From the NCBI GenBank assembly GCA_015075185.1, contig JABTUW010000007.1, forward strand, positions 248,001 to 312,000: a stretch of 64,000 nt of DNA. Reading direction: 5' to 3'. Made by a program: the position numbers and the translations under genes. The notes below the pieces were generated by a model. The model was not told where the DNA came from and searched no databases. It saw nothing but the letters and a program-made list of their open reading frames with translations. This DNA is from Anaerolineales bacterium (GTDB lineage: Bacteria > Chloroflexota > Anaerolineae > 4572-78 > J111). Positions 56,577 through 64,000 of this stretch are shown here, one piece after another (position 1 is the stretch's first letter; every line of letters begins with the position of its first letter).

Positions 56577-57584
56577 TTAACTTTGACGTGAGCGTTGAAG
56601 ATAAACTGCGACCAATATAATGATGGCGTTAACAACCTGGGCTACGGGGTAGGGGACGCCATTGGCCAGCAGGGTAAAGCGGATGAGCTGAATAATCAGC
56701 GCGCCCAGCAGGGTTCCAATAATTGTCGCCCGACCTCCGGTTAGGGGTGTACCGCCGACGGCTACGGCGGCAATGGCATCCAATTCCATATTCAGGCCAA
56801 CCAAATTGGCGTCCGAAGAGGAATTAATGGCAATGACAATCAAACCGGCCAATCCCGACAGCAACCCACTGATCGTATAAACAGCCCGCTTGATCCGAGT
56901 AACCGGCACTCCCGCCAGCCGCGCGGCTGACTCATTGCCGCCAATGGCGAGGACATACCGGCCAAAGGCGGTTGTGCGCATGGCCCAGGCTACAATGGCT
57001 ACAATAACTAGCATCAGAATGACCTGGAACGGGATACCCAGGGGCCGGCCTAGCCCAATATATTGAAAACCGGGATTTTTAAACGACTGCAGATTACCAT
57101 TGGTCACTACCTGGGCAATTCCCCGCCCGGCGATATACAGCACCAATGTGGCGATGATTGGCTGAATACGAAACGCCGTGACCAACCAGCCGTTGAATAA
57201 GCCAAACAGCCCGGCAATCAGGATGGGTACAATGATGGCGACGGTATTGCCAATAATGGGATTATCCAGCGGCGGCACTCCGCTCAAAAAGATGAGCGGT
57301 GCAGCCGCCCCGGCGATAGCCATGAGTGACCCCACCGACAGATCAATCCCACCCGTAGCAATAACCAGGGTCATGCCGGTGGCGACGATCACAATCGTCG
57401 CTACCTGGGTCAGGTTGACATTGAGCGTTTGGGCGGTTAAAAAATTGGGGGTAAACAGCGCATTATAGATTGCCAGCAGTAGCAAGGCCGCCAGCGCCGC
57501 ATAAGTGGAGTTTGTCTCTCGCAGCCACTCCGGCAGCAGGGGACGACGAGTGGGCCTGGTCGCGACTTGATCAAGATTAGCCAT
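56577..57584 (-). CDS. Sugar ABC transporter permease (RbsC/YtfT-like)
   Basis: This 335-residue permease starts at ATG 57584 (AGGAGGATACCC upstream), overlapping the ATPase gene by eight bases, so the two are translationally coupled. It shows TGMTLVIATGGIDLSVGSLM, GLFNGWLVTAFRIQPIIATL, NGNLQSFKNPGFQYIGLG and the C-terminal LDAIAAVAVGGTPLTGGRAT. With the second permease it likely forms a heterodimeric channel. Confidence 0.88.
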   Translation of the reverse strand: MANLDQVATRPTRRPLLPEWLRETNSTYAALAALLLLAIYNALFTPNFLTAQTLNVNLTQVATIVIVATGMTLVIATGGIDLSVGSLMAIAGAAAPLIFLSGVPPLDNPIIGNTVAIIVPILIAGLFGLFNGWLVTAFRIQPIIATLVLYIAGRGIAQVVTNGNLQSFKNPGFQYIGLGRPLGIPFQVILMLVIVAIVAWAMRTTAFGRYVLAIGGNESAARLAGVPVTRIKRAVYTISGLLSGLAGLIVIAINSSSDANLVGLNMELDAIAAVAVGGTPLTGGRATIIGTLLGALIIQLIRFTLLANGVPYPVAQVVNAIIILVAVYLQRSRQS

Positions 57585-59121
57585 GGGTATCCTCCTGTGA
57601 GGACTCGGACTCGCCGTGGGCCATCGCGGCCATAATGGCATCCTGGTTGATGGCGTCGTGTTCTAACTCGGCCACCGTCCGCTTGTCCCGCATCACCACG
57701 ACCCGGTCGCTGCCCTCGATCAGTTCCTCGATTTCGGACGAGATCATCATTACGCCCAGGCCGTTATCGGCCAACTCGTTGATCAGTCGTTGAATTTCAC
57801 CTTTGGCCCCCACGTCAATGCCGCGCGTCGGCTCATCGAGAATCAGGAGTTTGGGGTTGAGGCACAGCCAGCGGGCCAGTAACACCTTCTGCTGATTGCC
57901 GCCCGACAAATCCCGAATTTTTTGCTCCGGGTTCGCGGTTTTGATCCCCAGGAGCTTGATGAAACGCTCGACAAGCTCCTGTTGTTTCTCACTTGAGACA
58001 ACCCCATTGCGGGTGAGAGTCGGTAGAGCCGCCAGGGTTAAATTTTCACGCACCGACATGTGGGGAATGATTCCCTCGGCTTTGCGATCCTCAGAACAAT
58101 AGCCAATCCCGGCCCGAATGGCGTCGGCCGGCGATTGAAAATGAACTGCCTGGCCTTCCAGCCGCACTTCACCGGCTTCAAGCGAGTCGGCAGCGAAAAT
58201 GGCCCGGGCGGTTTCGGTGCGGCCGGAGCCAAGCAGACCGGCCAGGCCGACAATCTCCCCGGCCCGGACGCTAACACTGGCGCCCTTAAGCGCCCGGCCT
58301 CGCTGCAACTCGTTAGCCTCCAACAGGATACGTTCAGTCTCGTGATGCTGGCTGGCGTCGAAGCCGGTCTGGCCGCGCTGAACTTCGCTCAGTTCTTTGC
58401 CCAGCATTTTGGCAACCAGCTCTAACTTACTAATCTCGTTGATGGCCCGTTCATCTACCGTTTGGCCATCGCGCATAATGGTAACGCGATCACAAATGAC
58501 ATAAAGCTCGTCAAGCCGGTGAGAAATGAAGATGACGGAAACACCGTCGGCTTTGAGCCGGCGAATAATATCAAAGAGAGTTACCACCTCTCGCTCGTCC
58601 AGGGAGGAGGTTGGCTCGTCCATCACCACCAGCTTGCTTTTAAATGATACGGCTCGGGCAATGGCGACCATTTGCTGGATGGCAATATTGTAAGTCATCA
58701 ATGCCTGAGTCACATCCACGTGAACTCCCAGGCTTGCCAGCAATTCGGCGGCTTCGGCATTCATTCGCCGCCAGTTGATCAAGCCCCACCGCCGCGGCTC
58801 GCGGCCCAGGAAAATATTTTCGGCCACCGACCGAAAGGGTACTAAATTGACTTCCTGATAGATGGTGCTAATGCCGTTGGCCTGGGCCTGCTGAGGTGAG
58901 CTAAATTCAACATCGGTCCCATCAAAGGTAACAGTTCCCCCGTCGCGCTGGTAAGCGCCGGTGAGGATTTTGATCAGGGTTGATTTACCCGCGCCATTTT
59001 CACCTACCAGCGCATGTACCTCCCCACGGGCCACATTTAAACGAGTATTATCCAGGGCAACCACACCTGGAAAGATTTTGGAAATATTCTTCATTTGTAA
59101 GAGGGGTTCGGTTTGAGCCAC
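57577..59121 (-). CDS. Sugar ABC transporter ATP-binding protein (YtfR/RbsA-like, two ATPase domains)
   Basis: This 514-residue ATPase has two ABC modules. The first has Walker A VGENGAGKSTLIKI, signature MTYNIAIQQMVAIARAVSFK and Walker B LVVMDEPTSSLD. The second (from about residue 265) has Walker A-like GLAGLLGSGRTETARAIFA, signature LSGGNQQKVLLARWL and Walker B LLILDEPTRGIDVGA. The second module's modified Walker A is normal in RbsA/MglA proteins. It lies between the binding-protein gene and the permeases. Confidence 0.93.
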   Translation of the reverse strand: MAQTEPLLQMKNISKIFPGVVALDNTRLNVARGEVHALVGENGAGKSTLIKILTGAYQRDGGTVTFDGTDVEFSSPQQAQANGISTIYQEVNLVPFRSVAENIFLGREPRRWGLINWRRMNAEAAELLASLGVHVDVTQALMTYNIAIQQMVAIARAVSFKSKLVVMDEPTSSLDEREVVTLFDIIRRLKADGVSVIFISHRLDELYVICDRVTIMRDGQTVDERAINEISKLELVAKMLGKELSEVQRGQTGFDASQHHETERILLEANELQRGRALKGASVSVRAGEIVGLAGLLGSGRTETARAIFAADSLEAGEVRLEGQAVHFQSPADAIRAGIGYCSEDRKAEGIIPHMSVRENLTLAALPTLTRNGVVSSEKQQELVERFIKLLGIKTANPEQKIRDLSGGNQQKVLLARWLCLNPKLLILDEPTRGIDVGAKGEIQRLINELADNGLGVMMISSEIEELIEGSDRVVVMRDKRTVAELEHDAINQDAIMAAMAHGESESSQEDTHG

Positions 59122-59244
59122 GGCTTCATCCTCGTCTCAAAATACCTGGCATTTTATCAATCAGTTTTAAGAATGTAATCTTAATTTGCATGCTTGAGAG
59201 GTGTGGCTGACCGCGCGCCAGGTCAGCCACACTGTTAGTAAAGT

Positions 59245-60246
59245 TTAGTAGGCGTTAGCAATCTCCGCTGCCGCGTTGCTGCTGTCGTAGAATTTGTCGG
59301 GGTTGATGATTTTGGCCGGGATTTGCTCGCCGTTAGCATAGGCTTCCAGGGTATCGAAAGCCTTGGGGCCGAAACGCGGGTTGCACTCAACCGTTGCGCC
59401 CAATTTGCCGTCAATGATGGCTTGCAGCGCGTCTTTTGAACCGTCAATTGAGACGATAATCACATCTTTGCCCGGCACTTTGCCGGCCGCTTCCAGCGCA
59501 GCAATCGCGCCGATGGCCATTTCGTCATTGTGGGCATAAACAGCGGTCACATCGGGGTGGGCTTGCAGCAGGGTTTCCATCACCTGGCGGCCCTTGTCAC
59601 GGGCAAAGTCGCCGGTTTCGGAAGCAACAACCTTCATATCGGGCTTATCCTTGATGAAGTCATCAAAACCCTTCTTGCGATCAATGGCCGGAGAAGAACC
59701 GACCGTGCCTTGTAGCTCAATGATCGTCGCTTTACCGCCGGTGGCATTCACCAGCCACTCGGCTGCACGCTGGCCTTCCTCAATAAAGTCTGAGCCGATG
59801 AAGCCGATGTAATCCTGGCCGGGCTTGGCGATGGTCTGATCCACATTCCGGTCGAGCAGGATCACTGGGATACCGGCGGCCTTGGCCTTGAGCACGGCCT
59901 GGGCCAGCGGCTTCTCTGAACGCGGCGCCAGGAAGATCAAGTCCACCTTTTGGGCAATCATCGAGTCGACATCGGCGATCTGCTTGGCTTCCGAGCCGGC
60001 AGCATCGGTGTAAACTAACTCGTAGCCTCGTTTGGCCGCTTCTTCTTGCATACTGGCAGTTTGAGCCAGACGCCAGGGATTGTTGCTCTCTACCTGCGAG
60101 AAGCCGACCTTGTACTTGTCTTTTTTAGTTAGTTTGGGCAAGCCAGCTTCGGTGCTGGCACCGCCACCTCCACCGCCACAGCCAGCGAGCGTTACTGCGA
60201 GCAAGGTGAGCAGGCTTACTAGGATAACAAACCAATTACGTTTCAT
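59245..60246 (-). CDS. Galactofuranose-type (YtfQ-like) sugar-binding lipoprotein
   Basis: This 333-residue periplasmic-binding-protein-like lipoprotein has the signal LLAVTLAGC, followed by six glycines. It closely parallels YtfQ: VGFSQVESNNPWRLAQTASM, DLIFLAPRSEKPLAQAVLKA, VELQGTVG-type segment IIELQGTVGSSPAIDRKKGF, ETGDFARDKGRQVMETLLQA, and VYAHNDEMAIGAIAALEAAG. YtfQ binds galactofuranose, so this or a similar furanose/hexose is the probable ligand. It is the first gene of the sugar operon. The 123-bp gap to the ATPase shows no terminator. Confidence 0.88.
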   Translation of the reverse strand: MKRNWFVILVSLLTLLAVTLAGCGGGGGGASTEAGLPKLTKKDKYKVGFSQVESNNPWRLAQTASMQEEAAKRGYELVYTDAAGSEAKQIADVDSMIAQKVDLIFLAPRSEKPLAQAVLKAKAAGIPVILLDRNVDQTIAKPGQDYIGFIGSDFIEEGQRAAEWLVNATGGKATIIELQGTVGSSPAIDRKKGFDDFIKDKPDMKVVASETGDFARDKGRQVMETLLQAHPDVTAVYAHNDEMAIGAIAALEAAGKVPGKDVIIVSIDGSKDALQAIIDGKLGATVECNPRFGPKAFDTLEAYANGEQIPAKIINPDKFYDSSNAAAEIANAY

Positions 60247-60318
60247 CTCGATCTCCTTTGAGAAGCTAGGTCATTCATTGACTTTAAAAAAGATGGCGCT
60301 GAAGAAATAAGTGTGGAA

Positions 60319-60354
60319 GATGTCTTGCGCGCCTAGACATCCGTGGGTAGTATA
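60319..60354 (-). promoter_or_regulatory. Possible operator and -10 box of the sugar transporter operon
   Basis: GATGTCT (60319-60325) and AGACATC (60335-60341) flank a GCGCGC-containing centre, a 23-bp imperfect palindrome. TATACT (minus strand, 60349-60354) lies just upstream, so the palindrome would cover the first bases of the transcript, a common place for LacI- or IclR-type repression. No good -35 is seen. Confidence 0.45.
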
Positions 60355-60483
60355 GATTTTTTGATGAACTTCTCTCTTTCCTCCTTCAAATTCTCCGACG
60401 TTCTAACGCCCTGGTCAGGAAGAGAACCAATCAATAAGTCTGGCCAGAGCAGCCTCGGATGATTTAGGCCAGCGGCCCGACCA

Positions 60484-60828
60484 TCACTGGCGCGCCGCAT
60501 GAACTACGAATACTAATTGGGCCGGCAGATGGATCGGGTGGACCGGCAACGCCCGGCCATTGATCCGGTCTGGCAGCCGGCGAATATCAATGTGCCTCAT
60601 ATCTGAGATGAGTTGGTAGATGGTGGTTAAGGGGGAAGTGGAATAAAGAGCCGAAGGAATGCCGTAACAGCCGCTTGTGGCAATATCATAGGGAATGCGT
60701 AAACCGTATTTATATAAGGCCCGCATCGCTTCCGTTGCCATACAATTTACCACAACATTCATTACCTGCGATACGGTCTTGAGAGAGATCCCCACTCGGT
60801 GCGCTACATCGCGCATCGTTACCGACAT
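60484..60828 (-). pseudogene. Internally deleted LacI-family regulator remnant
   Basis: The 114-residue frame joins an intact LacI helix-turn-helix (MRDVAHRVGISLKTVSQVMN) to a piece of the LacI C-terminal domain (ATEAMRALYKYGLRIPYDIA to HPIHLPAQLVF). Roughly 220 residues of the usual 340, including most of the effector domain, are missing. The frame is open, so a small product may be made, but it should not sense a sugar. It sits beside the sugar operon it probably once controlled. The IclR gene next door may have taken over. Confidence 0.8.
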
Positions 60829-61142
60829 GGTTTACTCCTATGTCCAGCCTAAAATAAATTAACCCGGTTTACTATCAATATTGTCAAATGCAGTTTAATA
60901 GGGTTTAGGTTTGATGTCAAAAACATTGCAATCGAGATAGACCCATTAAACTGTTTACGCTGATCTTGATATTGAATTGCTGATTGCTCAAAAGTTTGTG
61001 AGTGGATAAACAATCCATGAATTTTATGGCAGAATATAGTTTTGTCAAATTCGTCTCTTTGGAACGGAACAAAGATTGACAATAGGGTTCTAATATGCTA
61101 AAATTAGGGACACTGTTTCATCCTTTAATGAGGAACTTCCCC
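60829..61142. promoter_or_regulatory. 314-bp divergent control region with IclR promoter
   Basis: No gene is seen. CAGTTTAATAGGGT (60891-60904) and ACCCATTAAACTG (60941-60953) form a near-perfect inverted repeat 36 bp apart, a possible operator pair. On the plus strand TTGACA (61076-61081) and TAAAAT (61099-61104) are 17 bp apart, a strong promoter for the IclR gene with transcription starting near 61111. Confidence 0.65.
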
Positions 61143-61931
61143 ATGAGAGACACATCAAGTGTTGACCGAGTGCTGACGATCCTGCAATACCTCGCCCGTC
61201 ACCCTGGGGAACACGGCGTTCGAGCCTTGAGTGCTGCCTTGGAATTAAGCCCCAGCACGGTTGATCGCCTGCTCAAGTCGCTCTTACAAGCCGGTTTTGT
61301 GCGCCAAAGTGAGGCAACCAGCCGGTATTCCATTGGTGTACAAGCCGTTCAACTTGGGCTGGCTGCATTGGGTACATTTGATCTAACCGCCATTGCCCCT
61401 TCTTATCTGCAGGCATTAGTGGCTGAAACGGGCGAGTCAGCCTTTCTAGCCGTGCTTGACGATGGTCAGGTGGTCTACTTGCTGAAGCAGGAAGGACAGT
61501 ATGCCATTCGTACCACTGCTATCCTGGGCAGCCGTCGGCCAGCTCACTGTACGGCGCTCGGCAAGTCTTTTCTGGCAACGATGCCTCTGCTGGAAGCTAA
61601 GTCACTGCTTGAGCGCAAAGGAATGTCGGCCATGACGGCTCATACGATCACCGATTTGAATCGTTTATGGGAAGAACTGGCCCAGGTACGGCTGCGCGGC
61701 TACGCCGTTGATCGTGAAGAAGTTGAAGAAGGGTTGATGTGCCTGGGCGCGCCCATCCGCAACCACCTGGGCCAAACCATTGCCGCAATTAGTCTGGCTG
61801 GTCCGGTGGGACGAGTCTTGCCCTGTGAAGAGCAGTATGGGCGCCGCGTGGCGGCAACGGCCCAAGAGATTTCTCTGGCTCTCGGCTACGTACCCCGCTT
61901 GGCAACAGATCTTGCCCTCACATCCCCTTAA
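61143..61931 (+). CDS. IclR-family transcriptional regulator
   Basis: This 262-residue regulator starts at ATG 61143 (GAGGAA upstream). A winged helix-turn-helix occupies residues 1-65 (SVDRVLTILQYLARHPGEHG, LSPSTVDRLLKSLLQAGFV). The C-terminal effector-binding domain has LVAETGESAFLAVLDDGQVVY, HCTALGKSFLATMP and GYAVDREEVEEGLMCLGAPI. IclR proteins often control sugar-acid and aromatic pathways. It diverges from the sugar transporter and faces the KduD-like genes, so either may be its target. Confidence 0.93.
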   Translation: MRDTSSVDRVLTILQYLARHPGEHGVRALSAALELSPSTVDRLLKSLLQAGFVRQSEATSRYSIGVQAVQLGLAALGTFDLTAIAPSYLQALVAETGESAFLAVLDDGQVVYLLKQEGQYAIRTTAILGSRRPAHCTALGKSFLATMPLLEAKSLLERKGMSAMTAHTITDLNRLWEELAQVRLRGYAVDREEVEEGLMCLGAPIRNHLGQTIAAISLAGPVGRVLPCEEQYGRRVAATAQEISLALGYVPRLATDLALTSP

Positions 61932-61976
61932 GGCCATTCCTCTATTCCTAATTTCTGTTCAAAACCCTCTCCGGTT

Positions 61977-62735
61977 TTAGCGCCCCAACCAGCCGCCATC
62001 TACCGGAATGACAGCTCCGTTGACATAGTTTGAGGCATCGGAGGCCAGGAAAATAGCTGCGCCTTTCATATCGGCCGGTTCGCCCCAGCGCTGGGCGGGG
62101 ATGCGGGCAGAAATTGCTTTACTGCGCTCCGGATCGGCGATTAAAGCGGTGTTCATCTCGGTCGCCATGTAACCAGGGGTAATGGCATTCACGTTTACCC
62201 CTCGTCCGGCCCACTCATTTGAGAGAGCTTTGGTCAACTGAGCCACTCCGCCCTTGGCTGCCGCATAAGCTGGCACGGTAATCCCCCCGGAGAAACTGAG
62301 CAGCGAAGCAATATTAATGATTTTGCCTTTGCCTTTGGCTAACATCACCCGTCCGGCCAACTGGTTAAGCAAAAACATCGAGGTCAGGTTAACTTCCAAA
62401 ACCAGGTCCCAATCCTCAATTGGGAAATTTTCGGCGGGCGCGCGTCGTTGGATGCCGTGGCTAACGATGAGGATATCCACCGTCCCCATTTTTTCCAGGC
62501 AGGCGGCAAAAGCCTGCTGCAACTGAGCGCGGTCGGCCAGGTTGGCTTGAACAGCTTCTGTTTGCCGCCCCGCCGTCTGGCTCAATTCCTGAGCTGCGCT
62601 AAAAACAGAGGGACTTTGACCCAGGATGGTGACGGTTGCGCCCGCTTCGAGCATGGCTTCGGCCATGCCGCGCCCCAATCCCCGGTTGCCTCCCGTTACC
62701 AGGGCTGTTCTGCCCGTTAAATCAAAAAGTTTCAT
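61977..62735 (-). CDS. SDR dehydrogenase related to 2-dehydro-3-deoxy-D-gluconate 5-dehydrogenase (KduD)
   Basis: This 252-residue classical SDR has ALVTGGNRGLGRGMAEAML, VSHGIQRRAPAENFPIEDWD, the Ser-Tyr-Lys region INIASLLSFSGGITVPAYAA followed by K, and C-terminal YVNGAVIPVDGGWLGR. The combination ASLLSFSGGI-VPAY and the -GGWL end are characteristic of KduD and related sugar-acid dehydrogenases. Its ATG overlaps the stop of the upstream zinc dehydrogenase (ATGA), so the two are translationally coupled. Confidence 0.88.
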   Translation of the reverse strand: MKLFDLTGRTALVTGGNRGLGRGMAEAMLEAGATVTILGQSPSVFSAAQELSQTAGRQTEAVQANLADRAQLQQAFAACLEKMGTVDILIVSHGIQRRAPAENFPIEDWDLVLEVNLTSMFLLNQLAGRVMLAKGKGKIINIASLLSFSGGITVPAYAAAKGGVAQLTKALSNEWAGRGVNVNAITPGYMATEMNTALIADPERSKAISARIPAQRWGEPADMKGAAIFLASDASNYVNGAVIPVDGGWLGR

Positions 62736-63754
62736 GAGGGCTCCACCTCAAACATTACCTTCAGCGACGTTGCGTTTTTAGCATCCTCAAAATTGCTAAC
62801 CGCTTCAGCGAGGGGGCGCACCCGGCTAACCACCGCTTTGAGATCAAACTTTTGCGCTGCCGCCAGGCTAATGGCTCGCTCATAATCTTCCCGCGTGTAT
62901 ACTCTGGAACCAATTAAATCTACTTCTTTGAAATTGAGGGCACGCAGGTCAAGTGCGACAGGCTGCTTGAAGATACCAAGTTGTACAAGCTGGCCTCTAA
63001 TTCTGACCAACTCCATGAGGTAGGGAGCCACACTCGGATGCCCGGTTGCTTCAAAAACAATGTCACCCCCCCGGCCCTGGGTCATGTCCAGGACTTGTTG
63101 GACCAGGTTCTCGGCGGCAGCGTTGAGGACGGTAAAGCCCATCGCCTGGGCTGTCTCAATCCGGGCTGTGGCCACTTCCGTGACGATAATTTGAGCTGCA
63201 CCGGCAGCCCTGGCAACTTGGGCCATTAATAATCCAATCGGTCCCGCCCCGGTGACCACTACTGTGTCGCCAATTTGCAGGCGCGACATGCTGGCCGCAT
63301 GGATACAAACGGCCAAGGGTTCGATCAATGCGCCCTCCAGATTGGTCAAATTATCGGGAATTTTAAAGATAGCATCCTCGGCGGCGACGACATATTCGGC
63401 AAAAGCGCCATCCGTATCAATCCCAATCAGCTTGAGATTTCGACACACATGGGGCAGCCCCATCTGACAGATGTAGCATTTCCCGCATGATAAGAGCGGA
63501 TAAACCGTGACCCTGTCGCCAATCTTTAAATCAGAATGGGGGTCAGGCGGCAGGGCAGCGATAACTCCGGCAAATTCATGGCCCATCACCAGGGGCGCGG
63601 TTGCCCGGGGGTGCTTACCGGTGACAATGGCCAAATCCGTACCGCAGATGCCAGCATAGTTCACTTTAATCAGCGCCTGTTGACCTGTTGCCTCAGGGAC
63701 TGGCTTGTCGACCAGCTCGATTGAGTCCTTGCCTTGGTAGCTGACAGCTTTCAT
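62732..63754 (-). CDS. Zinc-dependent medium-chain alcohol dehydrogenase (sugar/polyol type)
   Basis: This 340-residue MDR enzyme has the catalytic-zinc segment GICGTDLAIVTG with VMGHEFAGVI, the structural-zinc cysteine cluster SCGKCYICQMGLPHVC, and the NAD-binding VVVTGAGPIGLLMAQVARAAG. It resembles threonine/sorbitol/galactonate-oxidising dehydrogenases. Together with the KduD-like SDR and the 2-hydroxyacid dehydrogenase upstream it suggests a sugar or sugar-acid oxidation pathway. Confidence 0.9.
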   Translation of the reverse strand: MKAVSYQGKDSIELVDKPVPEATGQQALIKVNYAGICGTDLAIVTGKHPRATAPLVMGHEFAGVIAALPPDPHSDLKIGDRVTVYPLLSCGKCYICQMGLPHVCRNLKLIGIDTDGAFAEYVVAAEDAIFKIPDNLTNLEGALIEPLAVCIHAASMSRLQIGDTVVVTGAGPIGLLMAQVARAAGAAQIIVTEVATARIETAQAMGFTVLNAAAENLVQQVLDMTQGRGGDIVFEATGHPSVAPYLMELVRIRGQLVQLGIFKQPVALDLRALNFKEVDLIGSRVYTREDYERAISLAAAQKFDLKAVVSRVRPLAEAVSNFEDAKNATSLKVMFEVEPS

Positions 63755-63809
63755 AAATGTCTCCTTGCCTTATCTGAAAATAGATTTTGTGGGCAGTGTT
63801 AGGGACGAG

Positions 63810-64000
63810 CTAAAAGTCAAAATTCCAAGGAGTGGTGTTTTTAACGTCAGGATTGATGACTTCTGCCGGCCAACGCCCGTTGCACACGTCAATGGCAATC
63901 TGACAGCCCATCCGATACAGGTTTTCCTGGCTTTCCGGGGCGCTGGCCGCCGAATGAGGGGTAATTGTCACCCGCTCAAACTGGCGCAGCGGCGAGTCAA
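63810..64000 (-). CDS. D-isomer-specific 2-hydroxyacid dehydrogenase, C-terminal end (partial)
   Basis: Only the last 62 or so codons are inside the window. The visible part includes RVTITPHSAASAPES, in which the His corresponds to the conserved catalytic His near the C-terminus of D-2-hydroxyacid dehydrogenases. LYRMGCQIAIDVCNGRWPAE then leads to the end NTTPWNFDF. The stop is TAG (63810-63812). It is 55 bp upstream of the zinc dehydrogenase gene, on the same strand. Confidence 0.8.
   Translation of the reverse strand, partial: DSPLRQFERVTITPHSAASAPESQENLYRMGCQIAIDVCNGRWPAEVINPDVKNTTPWNFDF

Overview
The window looks like a chromosomal segment of a GC-rich, non-photosynthetic Chloroflexota bacterium (Anaerolineae/Caldilineae-like). 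This is an inference from gene content: a fused transaldolase/glucose-6-phosphate isomerase, a LysM-DUF4015 hydrolase, GlpX upstream of infC-rpmI-rplT, many lipoproteins, and gaps filled with short palindromes and stuttering repeats. No rRNA, tRNA or phylogenetic marker settles the taxon.

Bases 1-8,007 (+) hold a polyamine-type ABC transporter (binding protein truncated at the window edge, ATPase, two permeases) interleaved with an aldehyde dehydrogenase and a non-pyrrolysine MttB-family methyltransferase. This suggests uptake and breakdown of an amine or quaternary amine. Bases 8,091-27,234 (-) are an ethanolamine-utilisation (eut) microcompartment locus. In transcription order it reads: ethanolamine permease, C26 amidase, EutA, a low-GC nuclease gene, EutB, a broken IS4-family element, a four-gene cassette island, EutC, EutL, aldehyde dehydrogenase EutE, EutM, EutQ, EutT, EutJ, a tandem-BMC shell protein and a small adaptor-like protein. 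A near-consensus promoter and a 240-nt leader with mutually exclusive hairpins precede the permease gene. EutB and EutC, two subunits of one enzyme, are separated by about 4.8 kb of foreign-looking DNA. That DNA has attC-like sites, so it may be an integron cassette cluster without an integrase.

Bases 27,587-49,970 are mostly core metabolism and cell surface: a CBS/nucleotidyltransferase regulator, an SDR, transaldolase-PGI, a hydrolase, a slipin, a LysM glycosidase, and L20/L35/IF3 (infC apparently starting at AUA). They also include FBPase II, a SulP-STAS-rhodanese fusion, a metzincin with a cohesin-like tail, several envelope proteins, and an mhqOD-like pair behind an operator/promoter.

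Bases 49,981-64,000 carry a TolB-like protein and nrfHA nitrite reductase with a Crp/Fnr-type palindrome at an activator position. Next is a DsbA-like lipoprotein whose first active-site Cys codon is TGA (candidate selenoprotein with a SECIS-like hairpin). After it come a SIS-domain isomerase, a galactofuranose-type sugar ABC transporter, a deleted LacI remnant, an IclR regulator, a KduD-like SDR, a zinc alcohol dehydrogenase and the end of a 2-hydroxyacid dehydrogenase, together a sugar/sugar-acid catabolic block.

The most interesting items are the UGA-containing DsbA-like gene, the attC-flanked cassette island splitting eutB from eutC, the eut leader, and the many unrelated two-base-loop palindromes between and inside genes.
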